Source of the DNA: UBA695 sp042691655
Lineage (GTDB): Bacteria > Verrucomicrobiota > Verrucomicrobiia > Chthoniobacterales > Chthoniobacteraceae
Direction of reading: 5' to 3'
DNA length: 64,000 nucleotides
Assembly: GCA_042691655.1 (NCBI GenBank)
Contig: CP170506.1
Coordinates: 4,340,001 to 4,404,000 of the forward strand
Shown: positions 47,369 to 56,330 of the stretch, piece after piece
How the letters are laid out: the number at the start of each line of letters is the position of its first letter
How positions within the stretch are numbered: the first letter of the stretch is position 1
The notes under the pieces: model-generated
What the model was told of the DNA's origin: nothing
The model's database searches: none
Seen by the model: only the letters and a program-made list of their open reading frames with translations
Translations under genes and position numbers: made by a program

Positions 47369-48106
47369 ATGACGCCATCCTCTCCCGATCCCCTCAAATG
47401 GAAGCTCGTCTGGTCCGACGAATTCGAGTGCCCCGGCCTGCCCGACCCCGCGAAATGGAGCTACGAAACCGGCCTCGTTCGCAATAACGAGCTGCAATAC
47501 TACACCTCCTCGCGGCTGGAAAACGCCCGTGTGGAAGGGGGGCGGCTCATCATCGAAGCCCGCAAGGAGGAGTGGGCTGGCTCGCACTACACCTCCGCAA
47601 GCCTCCACACACTGGGCAAGGCGAGCTGGCGCTATGGCCGCTTCGAAGTGCGCGCCAAGGTCCCAGCCGCGCGCGGCACCTGGCCCGCTTTCTGGACCTT
47701 GGGAGAAAACTACCCCGAGGTGAACTGGCCCCGCTGCGGCGAAATCGACATCCTCGAACACGTCGCCCACCATCCCGGCGTCATTTTTGGTAATATCCAC
47801 TATGGCGACCCCGTCCACCATAACGCCAAGGGCTTTCTCGTGGTGCCCGACGTGGCCTATGCCTACCATGTCTACGCCGTGGAGTGGCACCCCGATCACC
47901 TCGACTTCATGGTGGACGGGCGCGTCTACTTGACCTGCCGCAAGGAGGATTCCTGCGACGGCACGTGGCCCTTCGACCACCCCCACTACCTCATCCTCAA
48001 CCTCGCCATCGGCGGCGTCTGGGGCGGTGAAATGGGCATCGACGCCGACAGCTTCCCGCAGCGCTACGAAGTCGACTACGTTCGCGTCTACGAACCGGCG
48101 CGGTAG
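47369..48106 (+). CDS. GH16 glycoside hydrolase without visible signal peptide
   Basis: A 245-residue GH16 beta-jelly-roll. The catalytic EIDILEHV (Glu125 nucleophile, Asp127, Glu130 acid/base) lies in RCGEIDILEHV. WPAFWTLG and YEVDYVRVYEPAR at the end are typical. This family cleaves beta-1,3 or beta-1,3-1,4 glucans, agar or related galactans. Unlike the neighbouring secreted esterase and lyase, its N terminus (MTPSSPDPLKWKLVWSDEF) is not hydrophobic, so it is either cytoplasmic or the start is misplaced. Its stop overlaps the convergent LacI gene end by 19 bases. The substrate is not readable. Confidence 0.9.
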   Translation: MTPSSPDPLKWKLVWSDEFECPGLPDPAKWSYETGLVRNNELQYYTSSRLENARVEGGRLIIEARKEEWAGSHYTSASLHTLGKASWRYGRFEVRAKVPAARGTWPAFWTLGENYPEVNWPRCGEIDILEHVAHHPGVIFGNIHYGDPVHHNAKGFLVVPDVAYAYHVYAVEWHPDHLDFMVDGRVYLTCRKEDSCDGTWPFDHPHYLILNLAIGGVWGGEMGIDADSFPQRYEVDYVRVYEPAR

Positions 48107-49134
48107 CCGGCTTTGGTGCGGATGGTCTTCCCCTCGACCCACACGCCCTCGATGAGGAGCTGGGTCCGCTCCAGCGGGATGCCGCGCTCGTTGTTCTGGA
48201 TCATCTTGACCAGGAAATCGACCGCGGCCCGCCCCAGCAGCGGGTAGTTTTGGCAAATGCCCGATTCGGCCCCGTCCAGATCGGCATCCAGCGTCGCATA
48301 GCCGCATTCGCCATGGCCGATGTTCAGCCGCCGCATGATCTCCGGCACCGTCCGGTAAAGCGCCAGGATCACCTCGGGCCGATGCTCGCCATACCAGCGG
48401 CCGAACTCCTCGCTCTCGGCGGGAATGGTGCTGTCGTTGATGATCAACATCGGGACCTGCTCCGAGGGCTTAAACCGCCGCTGCTCGGAGAGAAAGCCGG
48501 AGGAAAAATTGAGATTGGTGCGCTCGTCGATATTGTGCGTGGTCACAAAGCCGATGCGCCGATAGCCCCGCACGCGCAGCTCGCGCATGGCCGTGCGCGT
48601 GGACTGGTATTGGGCGTTGGTGACGACGTGCAGCCGGGGCCGGGCCACGGAAAACCCGAAACAAATCGCGGAAAAGTTCTCCCAATCGAAATTAATGTGC
48701 GTGCGGTTAAAGGACTGCGGCGGGATGAGCAGGCCCTGGATGCTCCGGGCCCGCAGAATGCGCGAAAGCCGCAAACGCCCCAGCTCGGCAACGCTAAAAT
48801 CCTCGATCTGGTAGCCAAGCTCCTGCCCGCGTTCAACGGCTCCGCATCGATACTGGATGTTACGCGGTACCGGCTCCCCCTCCTTCACGCTCGGGCAAAG
48901 CCAGGCGAGCACCCCCTGGTGCCGGGCGCGTTTGAGCCGCTTGCGGTAGACCGTCAGCGCCGAGAGCATCGGGTCGGGCCGGTAGCCCATCTCCTCGGCG
49001 AGATCCTGGATGCGTTTGCGCGTGGCTGGAGGCAACCGGGGGTTGTCCCGCAGCGCGAGAGAAACGGTGGTGATGTGGACACCGGCACGGTCGGCGATGT
49101 CTTGTTGTGTAACGACTCCCTGGGGGGTAGGCAT
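48088..49134 (-). CDS. LacI-family regulator, proposed master of the glycan regulon
   Basis: A 348-residue repressor. HTH VTQQDIADRAGVHITTVSLA then ALRDNPRLP, hinge YRPDPMLSALTVYRKRLKRA (no canonical AR hinge), then a sugar-binding effector domain ending RGIPLERTQLLIEG. ATG 49134 (MPTPQGVV) is chosen: the operator-like sequence at 49134-49147 touches this start codon, so a longer frame to 49206 would translate through it. It lies downstream of heparinase-like and MFS genes on the same strand. The same motif is upstream of at least four other genes, so this protein is the natural candidate to bind it, with autoregulation. The inducer is probably a glycan fragment. Confidence 0.9.
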   Translation of the reverse strand: MPTPQGVVTQQDIADRAGVHITTVSLALRDNPRLPPATRKRIQDLAEEMGYRPDPMLSALTVYRKRLKRARHQGVLAWLCPSVKEGEPVPRNIQYRCGAVERGQELGYQIEDFSVAELGRLRLSRILRARSIQGLLIPPQSFNRTHINFDWENFSAICFGFSVARPRLHVVTNAQYQSTRTAMRELRVRGYRRIGFVTTHNIDERTNLNFSSGFLSEQRRFKPSEQVPMLIINDSTIPAESEEFGRWYGEHRPEVILALYRTVPEIMRRLNIGHGECGYATLDADLDGAESGICQNYPLLGRAAVDFLVKMIQNNERGIPLERTQLLIEGVWVEGKTIRTKAGYRAGS

Positions 49135-49147
49135 ACTATAGCTAGAA
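49134..49147. promoter_or_regulatory. LacI-type operator-like site at the regulator's own start
   Basis: On the minus strand TTCTAGCTATAGTA runs directly into the ATG of the LacI gene. Thirteen of 14 positions match the form at 47271. A repressor bound here would block its own expression. Confidence 0.65.
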
Positions 49148-49215
49148 TAGGCCTTGCGTTTGCGTTTCACAACGGGAATTTCCGGGTTAAAAAATAGGGG
49201 GAGCAAAAAGCGCTG

Positions 49216-50595
49216 CTAGACCTCCGGCGCCACGTAATGCTTTGGCCCGCCAAGGGCCATGAACTTGGCATGCACGACCAGCCCGCCCAGGAATCCGAGA
49301 AGAGCGAGGCCGGAGCTCATGAAATAAGTATAGCGGTAAATGTGCGAGGCATGATCCAGGAACACGCCCACCAGCGGCCCCACGGAGATCGAGAGAGCGC
49401 AGCCGACCAGCCCCGCCGCCGAGCCGAGCTGGGCGAATTTCGACCTCGGGAACAACCGCTGCCCCAGCGACGCCACCGCCGTGATCCAGGTCCCCCCGAG
49501 CACGCCCGTGATCACGTAAAAGACCCCAAAAGTAAAGGCGTCCCGCGCGAAGATCCCCCCCAGCAGCGACGCCACAAAGTAAAGCCCCTGCACGCCCAGG
49601 CTCAGCCGCAGCGGGTGGAGCCGGTCGGCCAGCACCCCCAGCGGGTAGGAGATGAGCAGCGAGAGCGCAAACGTCAGCGCCAGGCACTTGCCGTAGGTAT
49701 CCATGCTCATCGCCACGCTCTTGGCAAAGTAGACGCTGAAAAGGTTGATCGGGTGCATCATCGCCCACGACACCGCCATCACCACGAAATACCAGACGTA
49801 ATAGGAGTGCCCGAAGCATTCCTTAAAATAATCCTTCGCGGCGGAGAGGAACCCGCTTCCATTCAGGCGCGGCAGGGAAGGAGGCGGCGGCGCCGGGTAA
49901 CTCCCTTCCTTCACTTTGAGACACATCATCGTAAAGCCCACGCCGTACAACGCCCCCATGCCCAGGAAGATCCAGGCAAAGTGCGTCTCCACCTTTCCCA
50001 TCATCTGGTAATTGAACACGATCCCCGCGATCAGGCTCAGCGCCCGGAACATCCCGTAAAAACGCCCCAGCACCGGCGCGGGCACCACGTCGTTGACCAG
50101 CCCGCTGAAGACGGAATTGGCCGTCACGCTGGCGAATTCAAAGAGCGTCCAGAACACCGCGAAGAGGATCAGGATCGACGCATGGAACCCGGGCGACCAG
50201 GCCCCGAGCCCGTGGTGCAGCGCCGTCCCCAGCTGCGGGCAAAAAGCGAGCCCCACCATGGAAAGGACAATGACCGGCGTCGGGATGAGCAGGAAGGGAA
50301 TGCGCCGCCCCCAGCGCCCCCGGTGGCGATCCGATTGATAGCTAATGATCGGCCCGAGAATCATCGTGAACGCCGCCGGGAGCGACCCGATGAGCAGCCC
50401 CGAAAGCAAGTCGGACGCCTGGTACTTATTAAGCAGCAACTGCACCACCGACGGCACGGAACGGTCTTTGAGCGACCAGGCGAAATCCCCCCACAGCAGC
50501 CAGCAGAATAGGACTACGAGACCGCTGGTGGTATAGGTCAGCGTGCCGACGCTCCAGCGTTTGCCGGAGGGTTTGACTGGGGTGTCCGTGGTCAT
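49216..50595 (-). CDS. MFS sugar transporter (SUT/GPH-like)
   Basis: A 459-residue inner-membrane protein with about twelve helices. The loop SDRHRGRWGRRIPFLLIPTP is the conserved cytoplasmic loop 2-3 of the major facilitator superfamily and of sugar:cation symporter-like members. ATG 50595 is used; a TTG at 50604 would add three residues. It starts 15 bases after the heparinase-like gene stops and precedes the LacI gene, so lyase-transporter-regulator may be one unit. It probably imports the oligosaccharides released by the lyase. Confidence 0.88.
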   Translation of the reverse strand: MTTDTPVKPSGKRWSVGTLTYTTSGLVVLFCWLLWGDFAWSLKDRSVPSVVQLLLNKYQASDLLSGLLIGSLPAAFTMILGPIISYQSDRHRGRWGRRIPFLLIPTPVIVLSMVGLAFCPQLGTALHHGLGAWSPGFHASILILFAVFWTLFEFASVTANSVFSGLVNDVVPAPVLGRFYGMFRALSLIAGIVFNYQMMGKVETHFAWIFLGMGALYGVGFTMMCLKVKEGSYPAPPPPSLPRLNGSGFLSAAKDYFKECFGHSYYVWYFVVMAVSWAMMHPINLFSVYFAKSVAMSMDTYGKCLALTFALSLLISYPLGVLADRLHPLRLSLGVQGLYFVASLLGGIFARDAFTFGVFYVITGVLGGTWITAVASLGQRLFPRSKFAQLGSAAGLVGCALSISVGPLVGVFLDHASHIYRYTYFMSSGLALLGFLGGLVVHAKFMALGGPKHYVAPEV

Positions 50596-50610
50596 AGTGG
50601 GCAACGAGGG

Positions 50611-52569
50611 CTAGAGCTTGGCGGCGGGGGTGATCTTGACCGCGATCGTGGCTTTCGCCGCCGGGGCGTTCAAATCAATGCCGAGGCGGCGTACCTTTCC
50701 GGCGCGGGATTCGTCCTTAAGGAGCTCATTGGTAACGGTGAAAGGCGCGTCGGCAGTGATCTCCACCCGCACCGCTTCCCCTTTCTGCGAAAGGATCCAG
50801 ACCCCCGGTTGCTCCTCCCGGGCCTCCCCATAGGTGGCCAGCGCCGTGCCAAAGGCCTGCGGCGCTTCAAACTCCACCTGGTCGGTCACAGTGACGCTCC
50901 CCTGCCCCGCCCGGCTGTAATCAAAACGCCGGGTGAGCCCGCGCAGCGCCTCGACTTGGTAGCCCCGAGAGATATCGAGCGTTATTCCATCTGCCTCGTC
51001 GGTGAAGCTCGTTCCCGTCACCACGGCGCGGCCTGGCCAGCCCTCGCGCTGCACATCCCCCGCCACCTTCGGGACGGAGTGGCCGTAGGAGCCGATGATC
51101 TGGTTTTGGTAGCGCTCCGCGCTGAAGGTCGCGCCGGTGTACTGCGTCGAGCCGGGGTCAACCACCAGCGGCTGCCCGTTCATCGCCACCACGTAGGAGC
51201 CGAGGTCGCAATGGCCGTGGCGCGTTCCATTGTTGCCCCCTTTAAGGCCAAGCGTCAACCCGGCCGCGCCTTCCGGGAGGCGACCAACAAACACCTGGCC
51301 GCGCTCAAACCAATCGCGCAGCTTGTGCCCGCGGTCCACCGCCCCTCCCTCGGTAAAGACCGGCGCGGCGGAAGAATCGAATGTCATCGCCGTGCCATAG
51401 GCGTAGAGGAACGTGGCGAAAATGCCGTCCACCTTGCAAACGCGGGGAGCGGCGTCCCCCAGGCCATAGCGATGGTCGATGATGTGGTAAAGCCACAGGC
51501 TCGGCTCCTCCATGAATTGGGAATCGGCAAAGGCGGGATAGACCTTAGGGACCAGCTCGAAGCGCCGGGGGAGCTGCGCCACCAGCCGCGCGCTTTCACC
51601 CGCGTAGAGATTCACTTTCCCGTGGGTCGCCCGCAGGATCGCCTCGGAAAGCATGACATAGTGGCCGAACCCGTACTTCCAATAGCCCATCCCCTCCCAC
51701 GAATAGCCGTCGGAAGGGAAGCCCTGGAGGTAATACGGCAGCTCCTTTTCCACCGACGCGATCACCTCCGCGCGCTCCTCCCGCGAGGGGTCGACGGCCA
51801 GCGCCACCCCCACCACCCCCCCGTGCACCACGGCGTTCCAATTGTAATTGTCGATCCGCCACCACTCCGGCGTCCCCTGGCCGCGCGTTTTTTCCAGATA
51901 GGGAAGGATGATCCGCTCCCGCACCCTGTCGCGGATCTGCTTGCGGGTGGCCGCGGAAAGCCGGTCGCCGAGCATCGAGTCGGCAGTAACGAGCGTCCAC
52001 GAAACCATGGCCGCCCCGAGATCGAGCAGCTGTTCCGGCGACTGGAACCCCTGGGCCCGGAAATCGAGAGAAGGCATGATCCACGTCGGCTCCGAGCAGA
52101 TGACGCCGATCTCCTTTTCAATCGCGGGAAGAAAACGCCCCTGGTTTTCCATCCCCTCGGCCAATACCCACGTGGCGAGGCGAAAACGGCGTTTGTCGAT
52201 CAGGCCATCCGCCTTGCGATCCCGAGAGCGAATGGACTGCATCCAAAGCTGCTCGCTCACCTCCGGCGTCGGTTCGTTAAGGAACCCCTCGGCGCGCTTG
52301 AGCGTCTTGTTTTTGAGCTCCTCGTCGCGGGCCAGCTCCTCCCAGACCTTTCGGTCATCCAGGGACGGCCCCGTCCCCCGGGGCTGCTCATCGAGAAAAG
52401 AGGCGATCTCCCGGATCCGAGCCGGGTCGAGCACCGGCAGCGTCGAGACCTTGGCCACCGGGCCGGGAGAGGCCGGGGCATCACCGGCGCCACAGAGAGC
52501 AGCCTGAAGGCCAAGCCAAGCGCCAGCGAGGAGCGAGAGCCTCGCAAAAACGGAGGGAAATTTTTGCAT
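50611..52569 (-). CDS. Secreted heparinase II/III-like polysaccharide lyase
   Basis: A 652-residue protein with a signal peptide (MQKFPSVFARLSLLAGAWLG to about residue 27). The N-terminal part is an (alpha/alpha) toroid with NYNWNAVVHGGVVGVAL and DGYSWEGMGYWKYGFGHYV. The C-terminal beta-sandwich has RHGHCDLGSYVVAMNGQPLV, where the His is expected to bind metal. These motifs fit heparinase II/III-like lyases (PL12, 15, 17, 21 and related), which open uronate-containing chains such as alginate or glycosaminoglycans. The exact polysaccharide is unknown, and some relatives are hydrolases. ATG 52569 fits the signal peptide. An operator-like site lies 47 bases upstream. Confidence 0.82.
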   Translation of the reverse strand: MQKFPSVFARLSLLAGAWLGLQAALCGAGDAPASPGPVAKVSTLPVLDPARIREIASFLDEQPRGTGPSLDDRKVWEELARDEELKNKTLKRAEGFLNEPTPEVSEQLWMQSIRSRDRKADGLIDKRRFRLATWVLAEGMENQGRFLPAIEKEIGVICSEPTWIMPSLDFRAQGFQSPEQLLDLGAAMVSWTLVTADSMLGDRLSAATRKQIRDRVRERIILPYLEKTRGQGTPEWWRIDNYNWNAVVHGGVVGVALAVDPSREERAEVIASVEKELPYYLQGFPSDGYSWEGMGYWKYGFGHYVMLSEAILRATHGKVNLYAGESARLVAQLPRRFELVPKVYPAFADSQFMEEPSLWLYHIIDHRYGLGDAAPRVCKVDGIFATFLYAYGTAMTFDSSAAPVFTEGGAVDRGHKLRDWFERGQVFVGRLPEGAAGLTLGLKGGNNGTRHGHCDLGSYVVAMNGQPLVVDPGSTQYTGATFSAERYQNQIIGSYGHSVPKVAGDVQREGWPGRAVVTGTSFTDEADGITLDISRGYQVEALRGLTRRFDYSRAGQGSVTVTDQVEFEAPQAFGTALATYGEAREEQPGVWILSQKGEAVRVEITADAPFTVTNELLKDESRAGKVRRLGIDLNAPAAKATIAVKITPAAKL

Positions 52570-52615
52570 CGGCCCCAACTTATGGCCCCTTCGGACGATC
52601 ACAAATTGTTTGCTG

Positions 52616-52629
52616 CTCTAGCTATAGAA
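52616..52629. promoter_or_regulatory. LacI-type operator-like site before the lyase gene
   Basis: CTCTAGCTATAGAA matches 13 of 14 positions of the form at 47271. It is 47 bases upstream of the lyase ATG and 171 bases upstream of the divergent nitroreductase ATG. Confidence 0.65.
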
Positions 52630-52799
52630 TTCCCTGCTTTCCCTTAAAAAAAGATATTCGACGGCATTGGCTTCGGTTAAGGTCAAAGGCGAATTTTGGC
52701 AGGGTCGCCCGACATTTGGCTGGTTGCCAGACAACTCCCCAACGTGCCCTCGGGCACCATTCACTGACCTTCGCATCGATACTTCCTGGGACTATTTCT

Positions 52800-53402
52800 A
52801 TGAAAATCATCGCCATTCTGCTCCTTACACTCTCCGCATCGCTAGCTTTCGCGCAGGACATCGCGCTGCCCGCCCCTCAAACCAGCGGCGGCAAACCGCT
52901 CATGCAGGCCCTTGCCGCCCGCAAAACCTCCCGCCAGTTCAGCGACCGCGCGCTGCCCCCGCAAACGCTCTCCAACCTCCTTTGGGCCGCCAATGGCTTC
53001 AACCGGCCCGGCAAACGCACGGCCCCCAGCGCCCGCAACAAGCAGGAAATCGAGCTCTATGTTTTCCTAAAAGAAGGCGTCTACCTCTACGACGCCAAGG
53101 CCAACAAGCTCCTCAAAAAAATCACCGGGGACCACCGGCCAGCGACGGGCAAACAAGCCTTCGCGGCCAACGCGGCAGCGGACATCGTCCTCGTGGGAGA
53201 CCTCTCCCTGCAAGAACGCGAACTCGCCCACGCCGACAGCGGCTTCATCAGCCAAAACATCTACCTCTTCTGCGCCTCCGAAGACCTCGCCACGGTCGTC
53301 TGCGGCTCGATCGACAAAGACGCGCTCGGGAAGCTCCTCGGGCTGCAAGGCCAAAAGGAAGCGCTTTATAACCAATGCGTCGGCTACCCGCCCGAACCGT
53401 AG
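52800..53402 (+). CDS. Secreted nitroreductase-family protein (SagB-like)
   Basis: A 200-residue protein with a signal peptide (MKIIAILLLTLSASLAFA). The mature part matches short SagB-type nitroreductases: MQALAARKTSRQFSDRALPP (FMN phosphate-binding Arg/Ser cluster), LSNLLWAANGFNRPG and a late LGKLLGLQGQKEALYNQCVG with YPPEP. Members usually bind FMN and are cytoplasmic, so export is unusual and would need Tat or apo-protein export with cofactor uptake. The frame extends upstream to 52716, but 52800 starts the signal peptide. It is divergent from the lyase gene and shares its 230-base control region. Confidence 0.8.
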   Translation: MKIIAILLLTLSASLAFAQDIALPAPQTSGGKPLMQALAARKTSRQFSDRALPPQTLSNLLWAANGFNRPGKRTAPSARNKQEIELYVFLKEGVYLYDAKANKLLKKITGDHRPATGKQAFAANAAADIVLVGDLSLQERELAHADSGFISQNIYLFCASEDLATVVCGSIDKDALGKLLGLQGQKEALYNQCVGYPPEP

Positions 53403-53458
53403 ATCCTCTGACAACAACGCCGCACCAAGACGACCGCTACATGTTTTTTGTAAATGCT

Positions 53459-56314
53459 CTAATTCGGCAATATCCTCAAAATCGAAAACAGTAACCAGCT
53501 AAGCCACCAAATGATCTTCCATAACGGGTAATGCCGAGATCCAACGGTCAGCGTAGAGGAGCCGGAGGACGTTGAAGGAAAATAACGCCTCCTCATGAAA
53601 AGGCCATGAGCCCATGGAAAGACGCATCCCGTCATTTTGGCCATTTCGCGGAGGGCATATTGCGCTGTCGCCGAAAAGGCAACCCCGCAGAAACCAACTG
53701 TGCTTCCACAAGCACGAAGTTTTCTTAAGGCCTCGCGGAAAATGGCTTTCTGTCCGTTCTGAATTCCATGGTTGTGGAGATCAACAATCGCTTTCGACAA
53801 CATCCCGAGCCATTGCTCGCGAGCATGGAGATCTGATTCCTTAACCGGCTCCAGCAGGCTCAGGCTTTCCGCGCAATTCCCCGCCAATGCGAGATCCACG
53901 GCGAGGAAAACCCGATTCGTGGTCGTGTTGTAATCCGTTCCATTGCGTTCGACGACGCACCTGGAGACCTCCGATGCTTCCCCGTGCCTTCCGAGGACCC
54001 TCAACGCAAACGAAAGATTGGTAAGCATCCACGGCGCGGCATCCTGGCGGTCCTTCCAATCTGAAAGCCACGTTGCAGCATCATCGTACCATCGCCCCTC
54101 ATAAAGGGCCTGCCCAAGAATGCCCCAGCTCTGGGTATCGCGCCGCATCCAGTCTGCATGCTGGGCCATCAGCGCTTTCACGCCGAATTTCAACTGCCGG
54201 GGGCAGGTCTGGTTGACTCCGCTTAACCAAGCATATACGGCGCTCCTGGCTGCCGCCTCGTTTCCCATGAGCCGCCTGATTGCCGGAAGGAAAAACCAGC
54301 GACCATTGGCCATCTCCCGTCTTGCCCAAAGATCCGCGGCAGGCCCATTAAGGGTAGCCTTATTGACCAAGCGTTTCAGGGTTCGATCCAGCCGCCGCAA
54401 GGCTTTCGCCTTTTCAAAGTTCGCCTCGACGTTTTTAAAAGCATCCGCATCAGGATTCTCCAAAGTGGCTAGTTTTCTCAAAGAGTCCTCGGCCCGGGCA
54501 ACCTGCCGTTGGCGTAATGCGAGGGGAATTTCTGCGGAGGAAATCCATTCCTTGCCCTCCACTTTGGCCAAAGAATCCAACGTCGCCTCAGCTTCCTTAA
54601 AGCGCTCGCCATCCAGGCATAAATTGAACAGCCGCCATCCGGCAAACGTATACTCCGGGTCCATCTGGTAGGCCTTTTCATAATCCTTCAGAGCCTCGAC
54701 CTTGTCCCCAAGCTGCTGCTTCGCGTATCCCCGGTATCCAAAAGAAGCCGCCCCCTTGGGATACCAGAAGACCAACTTTTCCGCCGCAGCGAGCGCTCCG
54801 GCATATTCCTTTTCCTCGTCCAGCCAATCCGCCAAATTTTGCCAACCCCAACGGTAACTGTCATCCTCGGTCAGGGCCCGGCGCATGATCTCAATCGCCC
54901 GTTTGCGGTCGCCCCGCTGGCATTCGATCCATGCGCTGCGGCCCAAAAGAAACGTTGGAGGATGGCCGTTCCAGACCGGTGGGGTACAGGCGGCAAGCGC
55001 TTCGTCATAGCGCTCTTCATCAGCCAGAATGGACGCTTTCGTGTCATAGGCCTTCCCGTACTGCGGGTTGAGCTCAATGGCCCTATCCAAAGCTTCCATT
55101 CGCTCCGCCAAGTTTTCTTTGGCTATAAGGTTCTCTGCGAGAATGAACCAGGAGCGGGCTTCACCGGCGCGCGTCCGGGTCAGCTCACGTGCCAACTGGA
55201 GGGCCTCGCCCTCCTTACCCCAGGCCCTGAGCTTCTCCCAAGCCCAATCATAGCCGGGGCTCAACCGCACGGCTTGCCGGAGATGTTCCAGCGCCGTCTC
55301 CTTCTCTCCCATGGAATGGAGCAGATCCGCCAGGTTGCCGTAGGCATATTCATCCAACGGACAACGGTTTACGAATTTCTCCAGAATACTCCTGGCTTTG
55401 GCTTGTTGGCCCGCTTTGATGCAGGCATTAGCCCAGTCGAAATTTGCGTCGTTCCAGGCAAGGTTGAGTTCGACCGCTTTTTCAAAAGCCTCAGCCGCAG
55501 AATTCCAGTTCTCCTGGTGGGTATAAATACCACCCAATACCCGCCACGAACCAGGAACCAGGGGAAAGCGCCGCACCATTTCACGCGCACGCGCCTCAGC
55601 ATCTGCCAGACGCTTGCACACGACCAGCTGCGTCGTGACCACCGACCACGCATGCCAAAGGTCGAGGCGCGCCTCCAAAGCCTCGGAAAGCGACGCCAGC
55701 AACTCCTCGGGATTCAGCAGTCCCTGCGCTACGTTTTTATAGGCAATGAGGCCGTCTCCATAAACCACTTGCCTGACCAGTTCGGCATGGATGAACTCAA
55801 GCTCGCGGCGCTTATCCTCCACGCATTCTCCTAATTTGATCAATGACTCAATCCCAAAGGAATTGTCCACATCCAACCGGATTGCCTGACGATAAGCTTC
55901 CCTCGCCTCAGGAAAATTGCCTATCCCCCGCAAGACCGAGCCCAGAACGGAAAATCCGTAGCTGTGGTTGGGAGCAAGGCTGATCGCTGTCCGTGCCTCA
56001 GCGAGCGCTTCATCCCTTTTTCGGTTAAGTGAAAGGACCACGGCCAATTCGCGGCGCGCCCAGGCGTTATCGGGAAAGCAACCCACGATATTCCGGATAA
56101 CCGGCTCGGCCTCGGCCTCGCTTTCCGCGCGCAAATGTTCCAAAAGGAGCTGCTGCAGGCGGAAGTTCTGCGGAAACCGGCTGCAAACCTTTCGCAGATG
56201 TTCGATGGCGGCATCCCGGCCTGACGTTTCGGCCAGGTATCCCCGCCAGGCGCAATACGCGAGGGCGTTGACGTTCTGTCGAATGAAATCCAATTGCTCT
56301 TGTCTTGTTCTCAT
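53459..56314 (-). CDS. Large TPR-repeat protein
   Basis: A 951-residue protein made of many tetratricopeptide repeats, for example RRELAVVLSLNRKRDEALAE and ARTAISLAPNHSYGFSVLGS, and YGNLADLLHSMGEKETALEH near the middle. No signal peptide. TPR arrays scaffold protein complexes. ATG 56314 is chosen; the frame is open for 310 codons further upstream, but that part is a fusion of remnants (see the pseudogenes at 56331-57710). The C-terminal 50 residues are hydrophobic and aromatic (LWKIIWWLSWLLFSILRILP), perhaps a membrane tail. A metallophosphoesterase remnant ends 16 bases before it, so the two may once have formed an operon. Confidence 0.75.
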   Translation of the reverse strand: MRTRQEQLDFIRQNVNALAYCAWRGYLAETSGRDAAIEHLRKVCSRFPQNFRLQQLLLEHLRAESEAEAEPVIRNIVGCFPDNAWARRELAVVLSLNRKRDEALAEARTAISLAPNHSYGFSVLGSVLRGIGNFPEAREAYRQAIRLDVDNSFGIESLIKLGECVEDKRRELEFIHAELVRQVVYGDGLIAYKNVAQGLLNPEELLASLSEALEARLDLWHAWSVVTTQLVVCKRLADAEARAREMVRRFPLVPGSWRVLGGIYTHQENWNSAAEAFEKAVELNLAWNDANFDWANACIKAGQQAKARSILEKFVNRCPLDEYAYGNLADLLHSMGEKETALEHLRQAVRLSPGYDWAWEKLRAWGKEGEALQLARELTRTRAGEARSWFILAENLIAKENLAERMEALDRAIELNPQYGKAYDTKASILADEERYDEALAACTPPVWNGHPPTFLLGRSAWIECQRGDRKRAIEIMRRALTEDDSYRWGWQNLADWLDEEKEYAGALAAAEKLVFWYPKGAASFGYRGYAKQQLGDKVEALKDYEKAYQMDPEYTFAGWRLFNLCLDGERFKEAEATLDSLAKVEGKEWISSAEIPLALRQRQVARAEDSLRKLATLENPDADAFKNVEANFEKAKALRRLDRTLKRLVNKATLNGPAADLWARREMANGRWFFLPAIRRLMGNEAAARSAVYAWLSGVNQTCPRQLKFGVKALMAQHADWMRRDTQSWGILGQALYEGRWYDDAATWLSDWKDRQDAAPWMLTNLSFALRVLGRHGEASEVSRCVVERNGTDYNTTTNRVFLAVDLALAGNCAESLSLLEPVKESDLHAREQWLGMLSKAIVDLHNHGIQNGQKAIFREALRKLRACGSTVGFCGVAFSATAQYALREMAKMTGCVFPWAHGLFMRRRYFPSTSSGSSTLTVGSRHYPLWKIIWWLSWLLFSILRILPN

Positions 56315-56330
56315 GGCGGAGATACCGCCA

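Noticed and set aside
50809..52647. Plus-strand frame of 612 codons over the lyase gene
   Set aside because: Antisense shadow of the lyase; no domain recognised.
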